A DNA stretch of 64,000 nucleotides, from NCBI GenBank assembly GCA_034440635.1, contig JAOTON010000204.1, forward strand, positions 124,001 through 188,000, read 5' to 3'. Of this stretch, positions 1-11,316 are shown piece by piece; position 1 is the stretch's first letter, and every line of letters begins with the position of its first letter. The notes under the pieces are model-generated. The model was not told where the DNA came from, ran no database searches, and was given only the letters and a program-made list of their open reading frames with translations. The translations under genes were made by a program, and so were the position numbers. Source of the stretch: Lepas anatifera. Its lineage: Eukaryota > Arthropoda > Thecostraca > Lepadidae.

Positions 1-744
1 AGTTAAAATTTTAAAGCATGAATGGAAAGGTAGTTACAGCCCCATGTAGCATTATTAGCGTAGGGAAAACGCTAAAATTAATTTTGATGTTTTTTTATAA
101 ATTTATTTATACTCCACCCCTGAATCCAAGTGAGGCAGCTTATTTGCGCATTATATTCTACTTAACTCTTGTGATTACCCTGCTGAGGTAAGTCTTTTCT
201 TCGTTTTCTTTCGATCTCCTCACGGGAGATTTTCCTTTACTTCACCAGCTAGAATTGTTCGGGTTTTGCATATCAATTTACTGTCATACTTCATGGTTTT
301 AATATTCAGGGTCTGTCGCTATCCCTGGTTGGCGAGTTTGTGGGGTTTTCTCCCCCTGCCGAGTTCCCTGTTCAATCCAAGTCAATCCAATCCAATCCAA
401 TCCAATCCACGGATTAGAGTAGTTCGGATAATATCCGAACCATGACGTAATTGACTGAAAACTTGCGTCGGTGGGAGATAAAGCATCAATTGTGATGTCT
501 AATCAATTTCACTTCCAGCGAAGCCATTCACTTCCTCTGCTTTCCCTCCACTGTATCCGTTTCAACAGGTCTGACCGCAGGTCTCGATCAAACGGTCGAA
601 TTCGGTGGCATAAGACGCAGTTAGTCACCTCCTTCATCAGTGGCAGCAGCGAGCAGAAATCTCCATGGATTTGGGAGTTTTTAATTTGCCGAGAGCGAGG
701 AAAATATAATGTCGCTCAGAGCTCTGAATATTTTTATTTGAAAG
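1..744. other. Non-coding flank, no gene seen
   Basis: AT-rich sequence with short spurious reading frames only. Nothing beyond the pentanucleotide tract listed separately was recognised. Confidence 0.6.
373..409. repeat. Pentanucleotide microsatellite (CAATC)n
   Basis: About seven imperfect CAATC units in a row, one of them expanded with an extra AAGT. A simple-sequence repeat with no sign of function. Confidence 0.85.
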
Positions 745-752
745 TGAAGTGA

Positions 753-1008
753 GACATGAACGGATCCAGGGGTGGGGCAAGTGGAGCAAAACCCCAGATC
801 CATAATCGGTGCCTCCTAAAAGGTCGATGCCCCCGTCCCCCTACAATGTCGCCCCCTCCCACAGGATACCAGTATCAGCGCTCCCTTGATAGGACTTGGC
901 GCCCACCTTATCGGTTTTGCTACCCAAAAGTGGCGCCCCCATAGACTGGACGGCACCCTCCCCCAACCATGTGTTCCCTTCCCGGATCGGACACCCTGGA
1001 TCCGCCTA
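753..1008. mobile_element. hAT-like MITE, copy 1
   Basis: A 256 bp element with inverted ends centred on CGGATCCAGG on the left and CCTGGATCCG on the right. It is flanked by an identical 8 bp direct repeat TGAAGTGA at 745-752 and 1009-1016. An 8 bp target duplication and short inverted ends are typical of hAT-superfamily non-autonomous elements. The interior is C-rich, with repeated GGCGCC-like words and no coding potential. A relative lies at about 10050-10321. Confidence 0.7.
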
Positions 1009-1016
1009 TGAAGTGA

Positions 1017-4000
1017 AATCACAAATATCATGCTCCAATGCACCGAATATTCATTCAAATCAACTGGTGAGGGAACACGGGAATTGTAGAGCGATGATGA
1101 GCTGCTCGTTTAGCTGGTACACAAACATACGAGACTGATCGTCCGAAGCGGCCCTCAGCGGACGGCTTGAAGTCCCGCTCACGAGGACCAAACCAACGGC
1201 ATTTGTCAGTTACGCTCTGAAGCAAGAACCAGGCATGTCTAAGAGTGACGAATACACGTGGAGGCAAAGCAGATGTAGGTGAAGTTATCCCAGATTCAGC
1301 ACAAGCTTGGCCAAGATTCAGCATATCTATGGGAAAAATTCAAAGCCCTCTGTTTGCTACCAGAGATATAAAAAACTTTTAGCTAGGATAAATAGAAAGA
1401 ACTCAGCTTTCCAACAAGGGGTTTAGTCCTGGAGCCCAAGAGGAGCCAACCAAAACTTTGGGAAAGTAGGGTGAACCCCTTTGATTTTGTCAACATTGGT
1501 GTACACCACCTTCAAAGCAAGATCATGAAATATTTAGATAATGCTATAAAAGTACATTGAAATCATAATTTTGATTATCAGATCTCTAGCTTCTGCTCGG
1601 TAGGTAGTCGACAATTCGAGAGCGGACTACTTTGATTTTCTTCCAAACAGGTCTACACTAACTTTGCAGCAAGAGCAGGGTAACCCCATGCTAAAATTAC
1701 CGCTTCATTGTTTAAGAATGGGCCCTATCCAACGATGTGTAATAAGTCACAACAGAGAGAGAGCCCTGTTAAGAGCCCTCTCAATTACCGTTGAATACCT
1801 CACAGACCCTATAATTGTGAATGCCATGAGGGTTGTCATTAGCCATATTTGTCTTCTTGCTTCAAATAAAAAAAAACAACAATTACAGTCGATTGAAAAA
1901 ATAGCGACGTATTCACTCACACTGTCCGTTAAGACCTGAGGGATTTTTATGGAGCCCGTGACCAAAACAATTGCTGCGATAATCAGCCCATCGAATGATA
2001 CGCAAGAAGTCAGTGGTTTTGGTGCTGAGGAGGTCATTAGGGATCCGTTAATTTTCGCTGGTCACATAAGAGGCCTCCTTGTCATCAATGTCCTGGCTGT
2101 TTCATCAGTAAGACTTCTCCTAATGATTCTGCAGAAAATTTAAAGGGCTAACCCTGGCCCTCCGAATTTTCAATTGGTTCCTGAGGGACCCCGAGGGACC
2201 CCTACATCACCGCTGCCAGATGTAGCAGAGTTCCACAAATCTAGTGGGTTTAGAACTAGTTTTGTGGGAACATTTCGATCTAGTGGATTTCGGTTTCTCG
2301 CAAGAAATCTAGAGGTTTTCACCAACGCGTTAGTGGAAACCTCTAGAGTGCACTGTTGCAACGGTGTACGCGATAAGATAATTTCAAGAACTTTTCCGCT
2401 GGGAGCACCTAACACAAAACATTTGGAGTGGGCGGGAGCACTAATTTTTGTTTATATAACACTGATGTTAAAAACTAAAATGCAAAAACGAGGCCCGCTG
2501 TTTCTAATTTCCAGGTTTGTTTGTGCGATTTTCCACCTTTGCCGGCCTATAATTCCGGTAACTCCAGAACATAATAAGACCAATCACCAGCTGACTTCAC
2601 ATAGTTTTGATGGATCGGACCCGGGGGCTCACAGTTTCACATACTAAAAGGGTATTTAAAACGACCGTGACGGACCAGGGACCGTGATGGATCGTTTTTC
2701 GACATGCCCATATGGTCACGAGCTAAAATCTTGTATTCTAGAGCTTCGGGAGCGGTTGTTCGAGTACACTGAGGTACGCAAAAATATATATAAATTGAAG
2801 CCAGCACATTATTATTTTCTCCTCTGTCTCCTTTTTGTTGTCAAAACCCCGATACTCCCAAGCGAGCTAAACGACAAAAAGCGAATCTTTGTTACATTTG
2901 CATTCTCAGTCGTGGGTTCGAATCCTGAGGCGGCGAAACTTCTAACAGAAATTGTGAATGTATAAAACATAATTTTCACGCCCGAAGTTTATGAACTTAC
3001 TGGCCCGTCATACTTTAGCAGAGAAGCTTCCTAATGCAGCTCAGATCTAGGGTGGGGAGCAAAATGCAGTCATGGTTTAAAAAAGCGACACAATTTTACC
3101 CATTTTGGCGACTTCTGCCAATGTTCATTAAGACATTTATTTTTTCCAGCGGTGCTTCACAAATATGGAAAAGCCTTAGGACAGTCATTTTGTGGGTCAA
3201 GCCTGGTGGACCGTCTGGAACTCCATGATTTGTTCATCTGCGCTTTCACCTTTATACAACACAGTATATAAATCAAGCAAAACAAACACTAAGCAATCTC
3301 GATCGTTATATGCGTTGGAATATGAAGAGCAGGGGAAGGGGACATGGCAGCCCAGTTTTCAGAAAAAAGTATTGATTTCAGCCATATCAGGAATCAATCG
3401 CACAACTTTGCAATCAGTGTCTGCGTACAGAATAATTTTAGCCCAAATCCGATTATTTTGGGTTCTGGAGTTGAAAGTTTCTATCAGCATAATGTTGAAG
3501 ATTGATTACCCCTTCCAACCTATTTGCTAGTAGCGATGCTGGTGCTGTTCGTTTTGGCTCTCAATCTGTCCATCACGATCCTCCTCCGCATCCTTGCGAA
3601 AGAACCGAAAGAATGTTGTGCTAATGTTCTGAGTCTCCAATTTGGTGACGTGCCTCAAAACAGAGGATCTAGCGGAAAAAACGAGGGATTAATTGCAGAA
3701 CCTAGCGGAATCTGGGGGATTGCAGGGCTAAATGTGGAGGATTATTACGATGGATGTCTGACGGCAGTACCCCACATTATAGTAGCAATACAATTGGACG
3801 GCTGATTTATTTTGAGCAATGTTATTCAGTTTTTTTGTACCACGTTATGCCTTCAGAGCACCTCGAGTTTCTTCTTTTAGTGAATACCGTACTGAGAACG
3901 ACTTTATGGACACGGGGTTGAACCTGTGCTGAATTTAGGTTAGCTCCACATACATCATAAACGGGTATGTCGATTTTCGAATATGACCAGTTCATCCTGA

Positions 4001-6741
4001 TTTCAGTCATCGTTCTCTCGTTAAACCAGTTCGAAATGATTACCTAGAGCCACCGCTATGGAGTTTTAATACTCAGATGACATTCGAAGTGGTCACTATG
4101 GTACCTGTCGGGCTTTTCTTTGGGAGCTCAGACAGGGGGTGGGGGCTAGCCATGCCATCAATATTACAATGTCTGAACTTCTAAAATCGTGGTGTAACAC
4201 GGGAAAAATTTATCCAACGTTACCCAATGAAACCCAATAGTTCAGACGACTATGGTCCTCACCGAACAAATAGACAGTAGCACTGGCGTGTCCCTAGCGG
4301 CCATTTGAATGCGCTGTAACCCCCAACGAGCCGAAAGTGAGTCGGCCGGGGCTATTAGAGGTGCAAAACAACCGATAAAACTCCACTACAAGCATCCTCG
4401 GCAACCGATGGAAGTGTGAGCAGATGGCTTGCAAACGATGTGTGTGTGAATCACGAAAGCAGAAAATGTTAATAACATGATCTCAATGTTCTCTTAATCA
4501 TTTAAGTGCCGATTAGGAGGCGTGTTGAAACTGCAAGCAGGCGGGGTGAAACCTAGCTGGCCGGCAGCTGGCCCTCGCGGCGACGGACGCAGGCATGTAC
4601 AAACGTCCTCAGCACTGGTACGCAGGTCTCACGAAACCCGACACCCGCTATGTGGGGAAAGTGGAAGGGAAAGCGGTTGTGATAGGTACCGAGCCGATTG
4701 GAAACGAGACGCTGAACTTGGGTACACAGGCTGTAATTCAACCACCATGAGTTTAATGTAAAATGAGGTAAGGAAGGCAACGCGAGACAGACAAGATGAT
4801 GGACCGTGAAATCGAACGCCACAGGCCCTACATTTTCTTTAAAGAACTTGAATGAATTAAATAAAAACCTACATTTTGTCTAATGTTTCAGACATACCAT
4901 GACTTAACGGTCTCTTGCTTCAGAGAGTAAAAAGACACCCGTCGATGTCTTAGGCCTCGACCTATTTGTAAAGATTCTCACGGGTGGGAGTGCTACTAGC
5001 TCTTCACTACTTGTTCTACAATGTGTTGGACGCACGCGAAAAATAGATCTTTCAAGAAGAAAACATACCACTAGCTACACTAGAACAGGCAGAACACATC
5101 GAAAAAGTATAAAGTCGCAAGAGACAGTCACAAGGAAAGCGTCAAAGCCAATGATCTGGGATAAATTGGCTTTTATCATTGGAGCAAAAATGATCAGATA
5201 TCAAAGCCCTTATATATCATTATTTCAAGTTTTTCGTTTTCGACGCCTATTCAATCCACCCTATTCTTATTTTCGCAGCCCTTTTTCTAACACGGGGGCT
5301 ATGTTGGCACTTTTGTCGCAATTGGCTCCTAACCTGCCACCGCCCAGACTATTTCAGAACAAACCACAGGGAGGAACTCGCCTGAGGGATCATGTATGAC
5401 CCCCTATTAACCAAAACCATCTTCGATACGGAAAAATTAGAATGGTGCTCAAGCTGGCTTATAATTTTAATCTTGTACTAAGTTAAATATATGTTATACC
5501 GTGATGTCACAGGGGCTAAAATGGCGATTTTTATTTCAATAGATTTGAACCATGTTCAGAAACTTGAGCTAGCTCTTTAAGGAGCAGAGTTAAAATTTGT
5601 TTTGATCCACCGAATTTTATGGCAACAAAGTTGCTTAACATAGGTTTAGAAATGTCGCTATAACTTGTTAAAATAATCTGTCTTGATATGAATTTTAAGA
5701 TACAAGTTGTCAAATTGATTACCTTATACAGATATGCAAAGCAACTCGTCTCTCGCTCAAATAGGCACGGAATCATTTGCCACAAAACTGAGAGAGGGGT
5801 CAGAAACAACCCCCACTCCGTGTTGTGCTAGTTGATGCAGAACCTCAGTTTCAGTTTCAGTTTCAGCTTATTCGGGTACATCCTCAAATAAACGAGGCTT
5901 TTTCATGCTCCCACGTCAAATCATTGTGGATAATAGTTGAAAAAGGAGCAAAACGTCAAAAACGCGTTTAGCTAGAACACTCATATACAGCACACACACA
6001 TGTAACTCCTCAGCCGTCACCACGTAAAACATGCAGCAATGCTCGTTTGAAGAGGTTCTTGGTCTCTAAATCTCGTATTTCGGAATGGTAACGCGTTATA
6101 TTTTGCAGAGACAACGCTCGCAAGTCTGCGCTTTCCCGCATTGGTTCTTACGCGGGGTATCTGAAGCTGCCCTATTTGCCTGGTATCATGAGAATGGTGG
6201 ACGAGTTCGAATATCGCATTTAAGTCGGATGGTTCATGTGTAAAAAAACACGTTTTTAGCTAAACATAGTTGATGATATGAAGTCAAGTTGGATGCAGAT
6301 AAAAAGCCAAGGCGCTGAACATCTTCTGATATGTGGTCTGTCTTATTACCTCGCAGAAAACGTGCTGCTCGTCACGACAGCTCACCATTGTAGCCAACGT
6401 TTTTACCTTCGGCCATTAAACAATTTTCCCGGTCAGGTCAAATACCTGAGCTTTACCTCTCACGGCCCTTTGTGCCCTTCTGGCTGACATTGATCAGAGT
6501 ATTTGGTAAGTAATCACACACAGCGCAATAAAACAAGGTGTCCCCGCTCTGGATCATATGACATACAGCAATGCAGTCCATCTAGCCAACAAGTGAGGTA
6601 GTGAGAAGTATCACAGAGGGCCGAAAACCAAAATTGCTTAAATGTAGCTTTAGGAATAGTTTATAGCTTTATACGGGAATAGTTTTAAAGTTGATTCCAA
6701 TTCAGCACTTGAGCTACCCTAATTGACAGAACTCCACCTAC
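1017..6741. other. Long intergenic or intronic stretch, no gene recognised
   Basis: Only short unrelated reading frames are present, the longest being 157 codons at 2174-2647, with no recognisable domain and no splice context. A B-box-like GGTTCGAATCC occurs near 2896-2915 without a fitting A box. Otherwise only a hexamer repeat at 5845-5866 stands out. Confidence 0.5.
5845..5866. repeat. Short (CAGTTT)n tract
   Basis: Three and a half CAGTTT units followed by a CTTATTCGGGTACATC segment. This arrangement resembles the tail of a dispersed SINE-like repeat, but only one copy was found in the window. Confidence 0.5.
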
Positions 6742-6865
6742 CTTCAGAGTTGAACCCCAGCGCTCCATGGTGCCAGGAGGCTGCGGACGGCCCGGGCGGG
6801 GTGGTGGTGGGGGTAGTGGTGACTGGCAGTGATCGCTCCGGTAGCCTGTTTACCGCCGGCGTCCC
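6742..6865 (-). CDS. Candidate internal exon (Thr/Pro-rich), gene unknown
   Basis: On the minus strand a polypyrimidine-rich acceptor (CTCCTCGGTTTTCAG) precedes 124 bp that end in a consensus donor GAAG/GTAGGT. The segment is distinctly GC-rich compared with its surroundings. Only one frame is open throughout. It encodes a Thr/Pro-rich stretch including VTTTPTTTPPGPSAAS, which would suit an extracellular linker or a disordered region. No domain is recognisable and no partner exon was found nearby. It could be one exon of a gene with large introns, or chance. The splice sites and the composition are seen directly. The coding status is inference. Confidence 0.25.
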
Positions 6866-7536
6866 CTGAAAACCGAGGAGGGCGGAACTGAGACTGGGCT
6901 TCGAGCCACGCCACACAATCCACAGCGGTTGCCAGGGAAATAAAGCTGAGTGTGCTTGAACAAAACAAGATCACGAAAATCACTTAATCAGTGTAAGAAC
7001 TATGACTTAACATGTGCCCAGCCTCGAGTTTCTGATGTGACCCGCCAGAATAAGGCGGCGGGGATTTCGCCTTCCTGCATATATCAGTTCATACAGAAAT
7101 AAACAACGTTTTGGGTAGCAATCAAAAGCTCGTGACGCGAGTAAACAGATACATACCATGAACAATGTTTAGATAAGCTCAACATAGATATCGGTGGGGT
7201 TAAGAATATATTCATAAGATTACAACAAGGCGCACAAACTGTGTTTTTCAGTAAGCTAGTATATCCGCATCATTCAAGTCCTCTTATCTCGGAAAATCGA
7301 ATGGCGTGAAATAGAAAAGATCACATATAAGTACCTGTCAAAGTAAAAGAAAGAACCCACTTCTAATTGGGACCAGCCATTTTTCGATGTAAATGGTTAT
7401 AGGTGTAAGTTAGAGGTTTGGATAAAGGTGAGGTCTTCTTGACTTAAGTATAATATTCCCAGCAGGGGCGTCACCGATGGGGGGGCCAGCTTAACAAAGT
7501 GTGGGCCGCCCTTTCCTTCGCTATTGACCGGTAGCA

Positions 7537-7740
7537 TCGTTGACAACAGGGACGGCGGATTCCAGGGTGCAAGTGGTGCAGTTGCACCACTCGATTTTTT
7601 TCAAGTGGTGCAAAAGTATCTTTTGCACCACTTGTTTTGGCTTTGTCCAGGGAGGCCCCCCTCCCCCGGCCTCAGCCGGCGCCCCCGGCCGGTCAAAGAA
7701 AATCAAGCCTAATTACCGCCTACCTGAAGAGGTAGGATCC
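7537..7740. repeat. Core of GGCGCC-type repeat element, unit 1, with palindromes
   Basis: Begins with GGGACGGCGGATTCCA and ends near CCCCGGCCGGTCAA. It contains an 18 bp palindrome at 7573-7590 (arms GTGGTGCA/TGCACCAC) and a hairpin with perfect 14 bp arms at 7603-7633 and a 3 nt loop. The same core recurs at 8080-8300 with a different arm sequence. Partial copies lie at 16110-16222 and 63915-64000, so this is a dispersed element family and not a gene. Confidence 0.75.
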
Positions 7741-7794
7741 TCTGTGAAAAAGACATTTTCATACATGAATGACGCACCTTGACATCAAAGCTGC

Positions 7795-8050
7795 GCCCTG
7801 GAAAGCAAAAGGCGCCCCCCTTGAGTAAAGGCGCCCCTCTGGATAGCATAGGCGCCCTTGAAAAGCGTAGGCGCCTCCTGGACAGCTGAGGCGCCTCCGA
7901 AGAAGAGAAACGGCGCCCCTAGATATCACATGCGCCCCCTGGTTAGCACAGGCACCCCTTGACAGCAAAAGGCGCCCCCCGCAGAGAAAAGGCGCCCCCT
8001 GGACAACATAGGCGCCCTTTGATGAGAAAGGCGCCCCTGGAGAGATAAGA
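7795..8050. repeat. GGCGCC minisatellite, block 1 (about 20 bp units)
   Basis: Degenerate tandem units of 19-22 bp. Each starts with GGCGCC, continues with CCTGGACAG-like sequence and ends in AAA or ATA. About twelve units are present. Apparent minus-strand proteins over this block are translations of the repeat. Confidence 0.85.
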
Positions 8051-8079
8051 GAGAAACCCCCTCCCGAGAACAACGGCGG

Positions 8080-8300
8080 CAGGGATGGCGGATTCCGCAG
8101 GGCAGGGTGTGCAGTTGCACACCTTGAAAAAATGATGGTGTACAATAGTATATTTTTGCACACCTGGTTTTGACCTCGTACGGGGAGGCCCTCACGGATT
8201 TGGGTGGCACCCCCGGATTTTGCCGGCGCCCCCGGCCGGTCAAGAGAAAATCAGACACATCGCCTGTCTGAAGGGGTAGTACCCTCTGTGTAAAATAAAA
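8080..8300. repeat. Core of GGCGCC-type repeat element, unit 2
   Basis: Second copy of the GGCGGATTCC...CCCGGCCGGTCAA core. Its central palindrome at 8106-8123 has arms GGTGTGCA/TGCACACC. A longer imperfect hairpin follows (about 8136-8164) using the same arm sequence. Relative to unit 1 the arms differ at two positions and both partner positions have changed to match. Confidence 0.75.
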
Positions 8301-8324
8301 TACACTTTCAAATATGAATGGCGC

Positions 8325-9062
8325 CCCCTGACATCAAAGCTGCACCCTGGACAGCAAAAGGTGCCCACCACCTTGAGTAAAAGCGCCCCTCTGGATAGCA
8401 AAGGCGACCTCTAGACAGCAGAGGCGCCCCTGGACAGAAAAAGGCACCCCCAATTGAGGAGTAACGACGCCCCTGAATAGCATAGGCGCCCTCTGGTTAG
8501 CACAGGCACTCCTGTACACTAAGAGGCGCCCCCTCCCCCATAGAGCAAAGGCACCCCTCTGGATATCATAAGCTTCCTTTAATAGCAATAGCGCTCCCTG
8601 GACAGCAGGGGCGCCCTCTGGATAGGATAGGCGCCCCCAAAACAGCAAATACGCCCTTTGATACCAAAAGCGCCCCATGGACAGAACACACCCTCTGGAT
8701 AGCATAGGCACCTCTGGACGGCAGAGACGCCCCTAAAGAAGAGCAACGGCACCCCGGGATAGCATATGCGCCCCTGGTTAGCACAGGCACCCCTGGACAG
8801 CAAAAGGCGGCCCCCGCCCCCTGAGTAAAGGATCCGGGTCTCTGGATAGCATAGGTGCCCCTGGATAGCGCAGGCGCCTCCTGGACAGCAGAGACGCCTC
8901 CGAAGAAGATCAACGGCGCCCCTTGATATCATATGCACCCCCTGGTTAGCACAGGCATCCCTGGATAGCAAAAGGCGCCCCCCCCGAGAGCAAAGGCGCC
9001 CCCTCTGGAAAGAATAAGCACCCATGGATAGGAAAGGCGCCCCCTGGAGAGGACAGCAGAAC
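8325..9062. repeat. GGCGCC minisatellite, block 2 (about 20 bp units)
   Basis: About 35 degenerate units of the same ~20 bp repeat as block 1. Some units are shortened, and some carry a GAAGAAGA(G/T)CAACG variant. Long minus-strand frames rich in RGA, SRG and CPGG are artefacts of the repeat. Confidence 0.85.
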
Positions 9063-9361
9063 ATTTTTTAAGGAAAACTCAGTGGAGGGGGGGCGGTGGA
9101 GATTTTCTTGTGCTGGCCATTATAATGTCTTCGGGGGATCAAACCCCCATTTGGAGGGGGCGTTAATAAAATTTAGACGTGCTAGTGTTAAAAAAATGTC
9201 TCCTAATTTTTGTTATTCCATATTCTAAAGATTAGAGATGCTGCCCAGGACTGCGGTTTTTTCAACGGAAAAAGGCCAAAACGGGTTTGCGAAAAGGCCA
9301 AAAGGGTCAAATTGTATTTGCACTAAAAAATCTTGTTTTTTTATAAATTTCGTCCAAGTTC
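9063..9361. other. Spacer, nothing recognised
   Basis: Contains a G-rich tract near 9086-9096 and AT-rich sequence. No gene or named repeat was seen. Confidence 0.5.
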
Positions 9362-9693
9362 TTCCCAGTACGGCTGTTGGAGTCTGAGTCTCATTAAAGT
9401 CCTCAAGGGACTTGCCACGGAGACCCCGACCCCACCACCCGAACGAGTAACGCCCACAATGAAGGGTTGATTTAGAAGCCAAAGTTTAACCTCCCACAAA
9501 GCACAGGGATGGCCGCCTCGCTCAGATCACCCTCTCATCAGTCAGTTGCCAGCCGACCTACGTCGGGCAAACGATTGAGCGCCGGAGCGTCTCAGGGGAA
9601 CCGATCTCAAGCCTGGACATGCACTGCCACTGCATGCTTCTCAGCAGCGGGCCGGAGCCCGACGCTCTACCAACTGAGCAACCGGGGCGGCCA
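9362..9693 (-). mobile_element. tRNA-derived SINE family 1, full-length copy
   Basis: Read on the minus strand, the head at about 9692 resembles a tRNA gene. It has an A-box-like CTCAGTTGGTAGAGC and a B-box-like GGTTCCCCTGAGACGC about 90 nt further on. The body and 3' half (TTGTGGGCGTTACTCG..., GGTGGTGGGGTCGGGG...) match the plus-strand copy at 20196-20520 almost throughout. The pol III-type promoter and dispersed copies identify a SINE. It is not a working tRNA, because the acceptor stem does not close. Confidence 0.8.
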
Positions 9694-10049
9694 AATGGCC
9701 AAATAAATACCACAAAAGCCATATTTGAGGCCAAAACGAACCCTACCGGGTGTCATAAACCCACAGAAAAAGGACAGAGCACTCTTGTATCACTGCAGTG
9801 AACAGTGCACTGTATAAAACTAAATGTTGATAATTTGTTATTGACTTGACGATATATTTTTAGCACACTGCCCATCTCATAAGAAGGCAGGAGTCCCCTT
9901 CCAATCCCGTGTGGCGACCCAATTATTTTATCCACATAACTAAACAATTTGTTAGCATCATCAATTATCTTGGCCGCACCACTCCCCGCTAACATTTGAT
10001 ATCTTCCTGCTTTTTCTGTGAATTGTTTGCTCTTGAACAGTGACGGTTC
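9694..10049. other. Spacer, nothing recognised
   Basis: AT-rich single-copy-looking sequence between the SINE and the next MITE. Confidence 0.5.
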
Positions 10050-10321
10050 CATAGGCAGATCCAGGATTGCCAATCGGAGGGGAGCACCTTCCCGGGGGCG
10101 CCATCCGGAGCAGGGGGCGCCACTTTTGACCGGAAAAACCTACCAGGTGGGCGTAAAATCCTATCGGTGAGCACCGATTTTCGCATCCTGGGGAGAGTGG
10201 GAAGCGCCACTTCAGGCGAGTGCCATCGACCTTTCAGGGGGCGCCGTGACCATTTCAGGGGGCGCCGAGGATCGATCGGGGGCTGCATCTGCCCCTCCCC
10301 TTTGCCCCCTGGATCCGCGTA
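10050..10321. mobile_element. hAT-like MITE, copy 2
   Basis: Ends ATAGGCAGATCCAGG on the left and CCTGGATCCGCGTATGG on the right are inverted and match those of the element at 753-1008. The interior contains several GGGGGCGCC blocks. No clear target-site duplication remains, so this copy is probably older. Confidence 0.6.
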
Positions 10322-11316
10322 TGGGCGGATCTAGAATTTTAGTAAGTGGGGGGAAACGCGGAGCCTCAGAGTGCGCACTTTACCATCAACTTTTCACCCA
10401 AAGGGCGCCTATGGTGTTCGGTTTTCGGTTGCCGTCATTTTGGTGGATCGTATTTTTAACAACGTCCTATCCCTCCCTCTCCCAGCCATAACAGTTTGTA
10501 CCAGCCAAGCAAGATGCCTATTTGGCGTGATATTTGAAACAATGAATTGCTAAACAGTTCAGTCCACACTTTTTTGGCACCTCTTGAAAAATCTGTAACT
10601 GCCACTAGGTCATGGAGAAATTCAAGACACTTGGGAAGATGCAACAGCTGAACATAAAGGTATATATCTGAGGATTTTTCTATTAGTGAAGAGGGGTTAA
10701 GTTTATTTTAATATCAAATATGATAAGCATCATTTTGCCTTTCCACGTGGCCAAGATTCGTAAGATAATGGTGAGAGAACATTGAAAATAATCGCAGCGA
10801 GTGTGAACCTGGCCTGTGCGCTGTCCAAGAAAATTATCTCAGCGGAAAAGCTTTTAAGTTGTAGGAAACACAAACCGGACTTTAACCCACATTATTAATT
10901 GCTCCTAAAAATAATGTTTAAACCAGATGGCAGACTCAAGGAGATATAAGGAAAGTTGAAACGTTAAGATAAACACAGAATGAAGTATGTGGGCATTTTC
11001 CATCGACCTTTATCTATATTCTTCAATTCATCAGCATGGGAGAATTGTTCTTGTGCGTGAAATTTCGGAGGTGTTAAGAGAATTTCGGTAGCCATGTGAT
11101 TGAATGCTGAAATAGATCATGCCATAGGCATGTGTGATTTGTGACATAAATGGGCCCTACTAGAATAAAAAGAAAACAGTTCCAACGTGTCCAAGTACTC
11201 TCTTGATAAATTGATAACTTTTTTCGTTTATTGGCTGTAATTTGCGCGTTTAATGATCATGTGCAGTGTTCAGATCGAAGTGAAAAGACCATTCAGATTG
11301 ATAAAACGAGTATATT
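10322..11316. other. Spacer, nothing recognised
   Basis: No gene, splice-bounded frame or repeat recognised. Confidence 0.5.

Noticed and set aside
2174..2647. 157-codon plus-strand frame
   Set aside because: No domain, no splice context, and repetitive words (CTAGTGG, CTAGAGG) suggest non-coding repeat.
2890..2920. tRNA gene suggested by GTGGGTTCGAATCC
   Set aside because: Only a B box. No A box at the right distance and no cloverleaf could be formed.
7759..9064. Several overlapping minus-strand frames of 70-160 codons
   Set aside because: Artefacts of the ~20 bp GGCGCC repeat: the same peptides appear in different frames.
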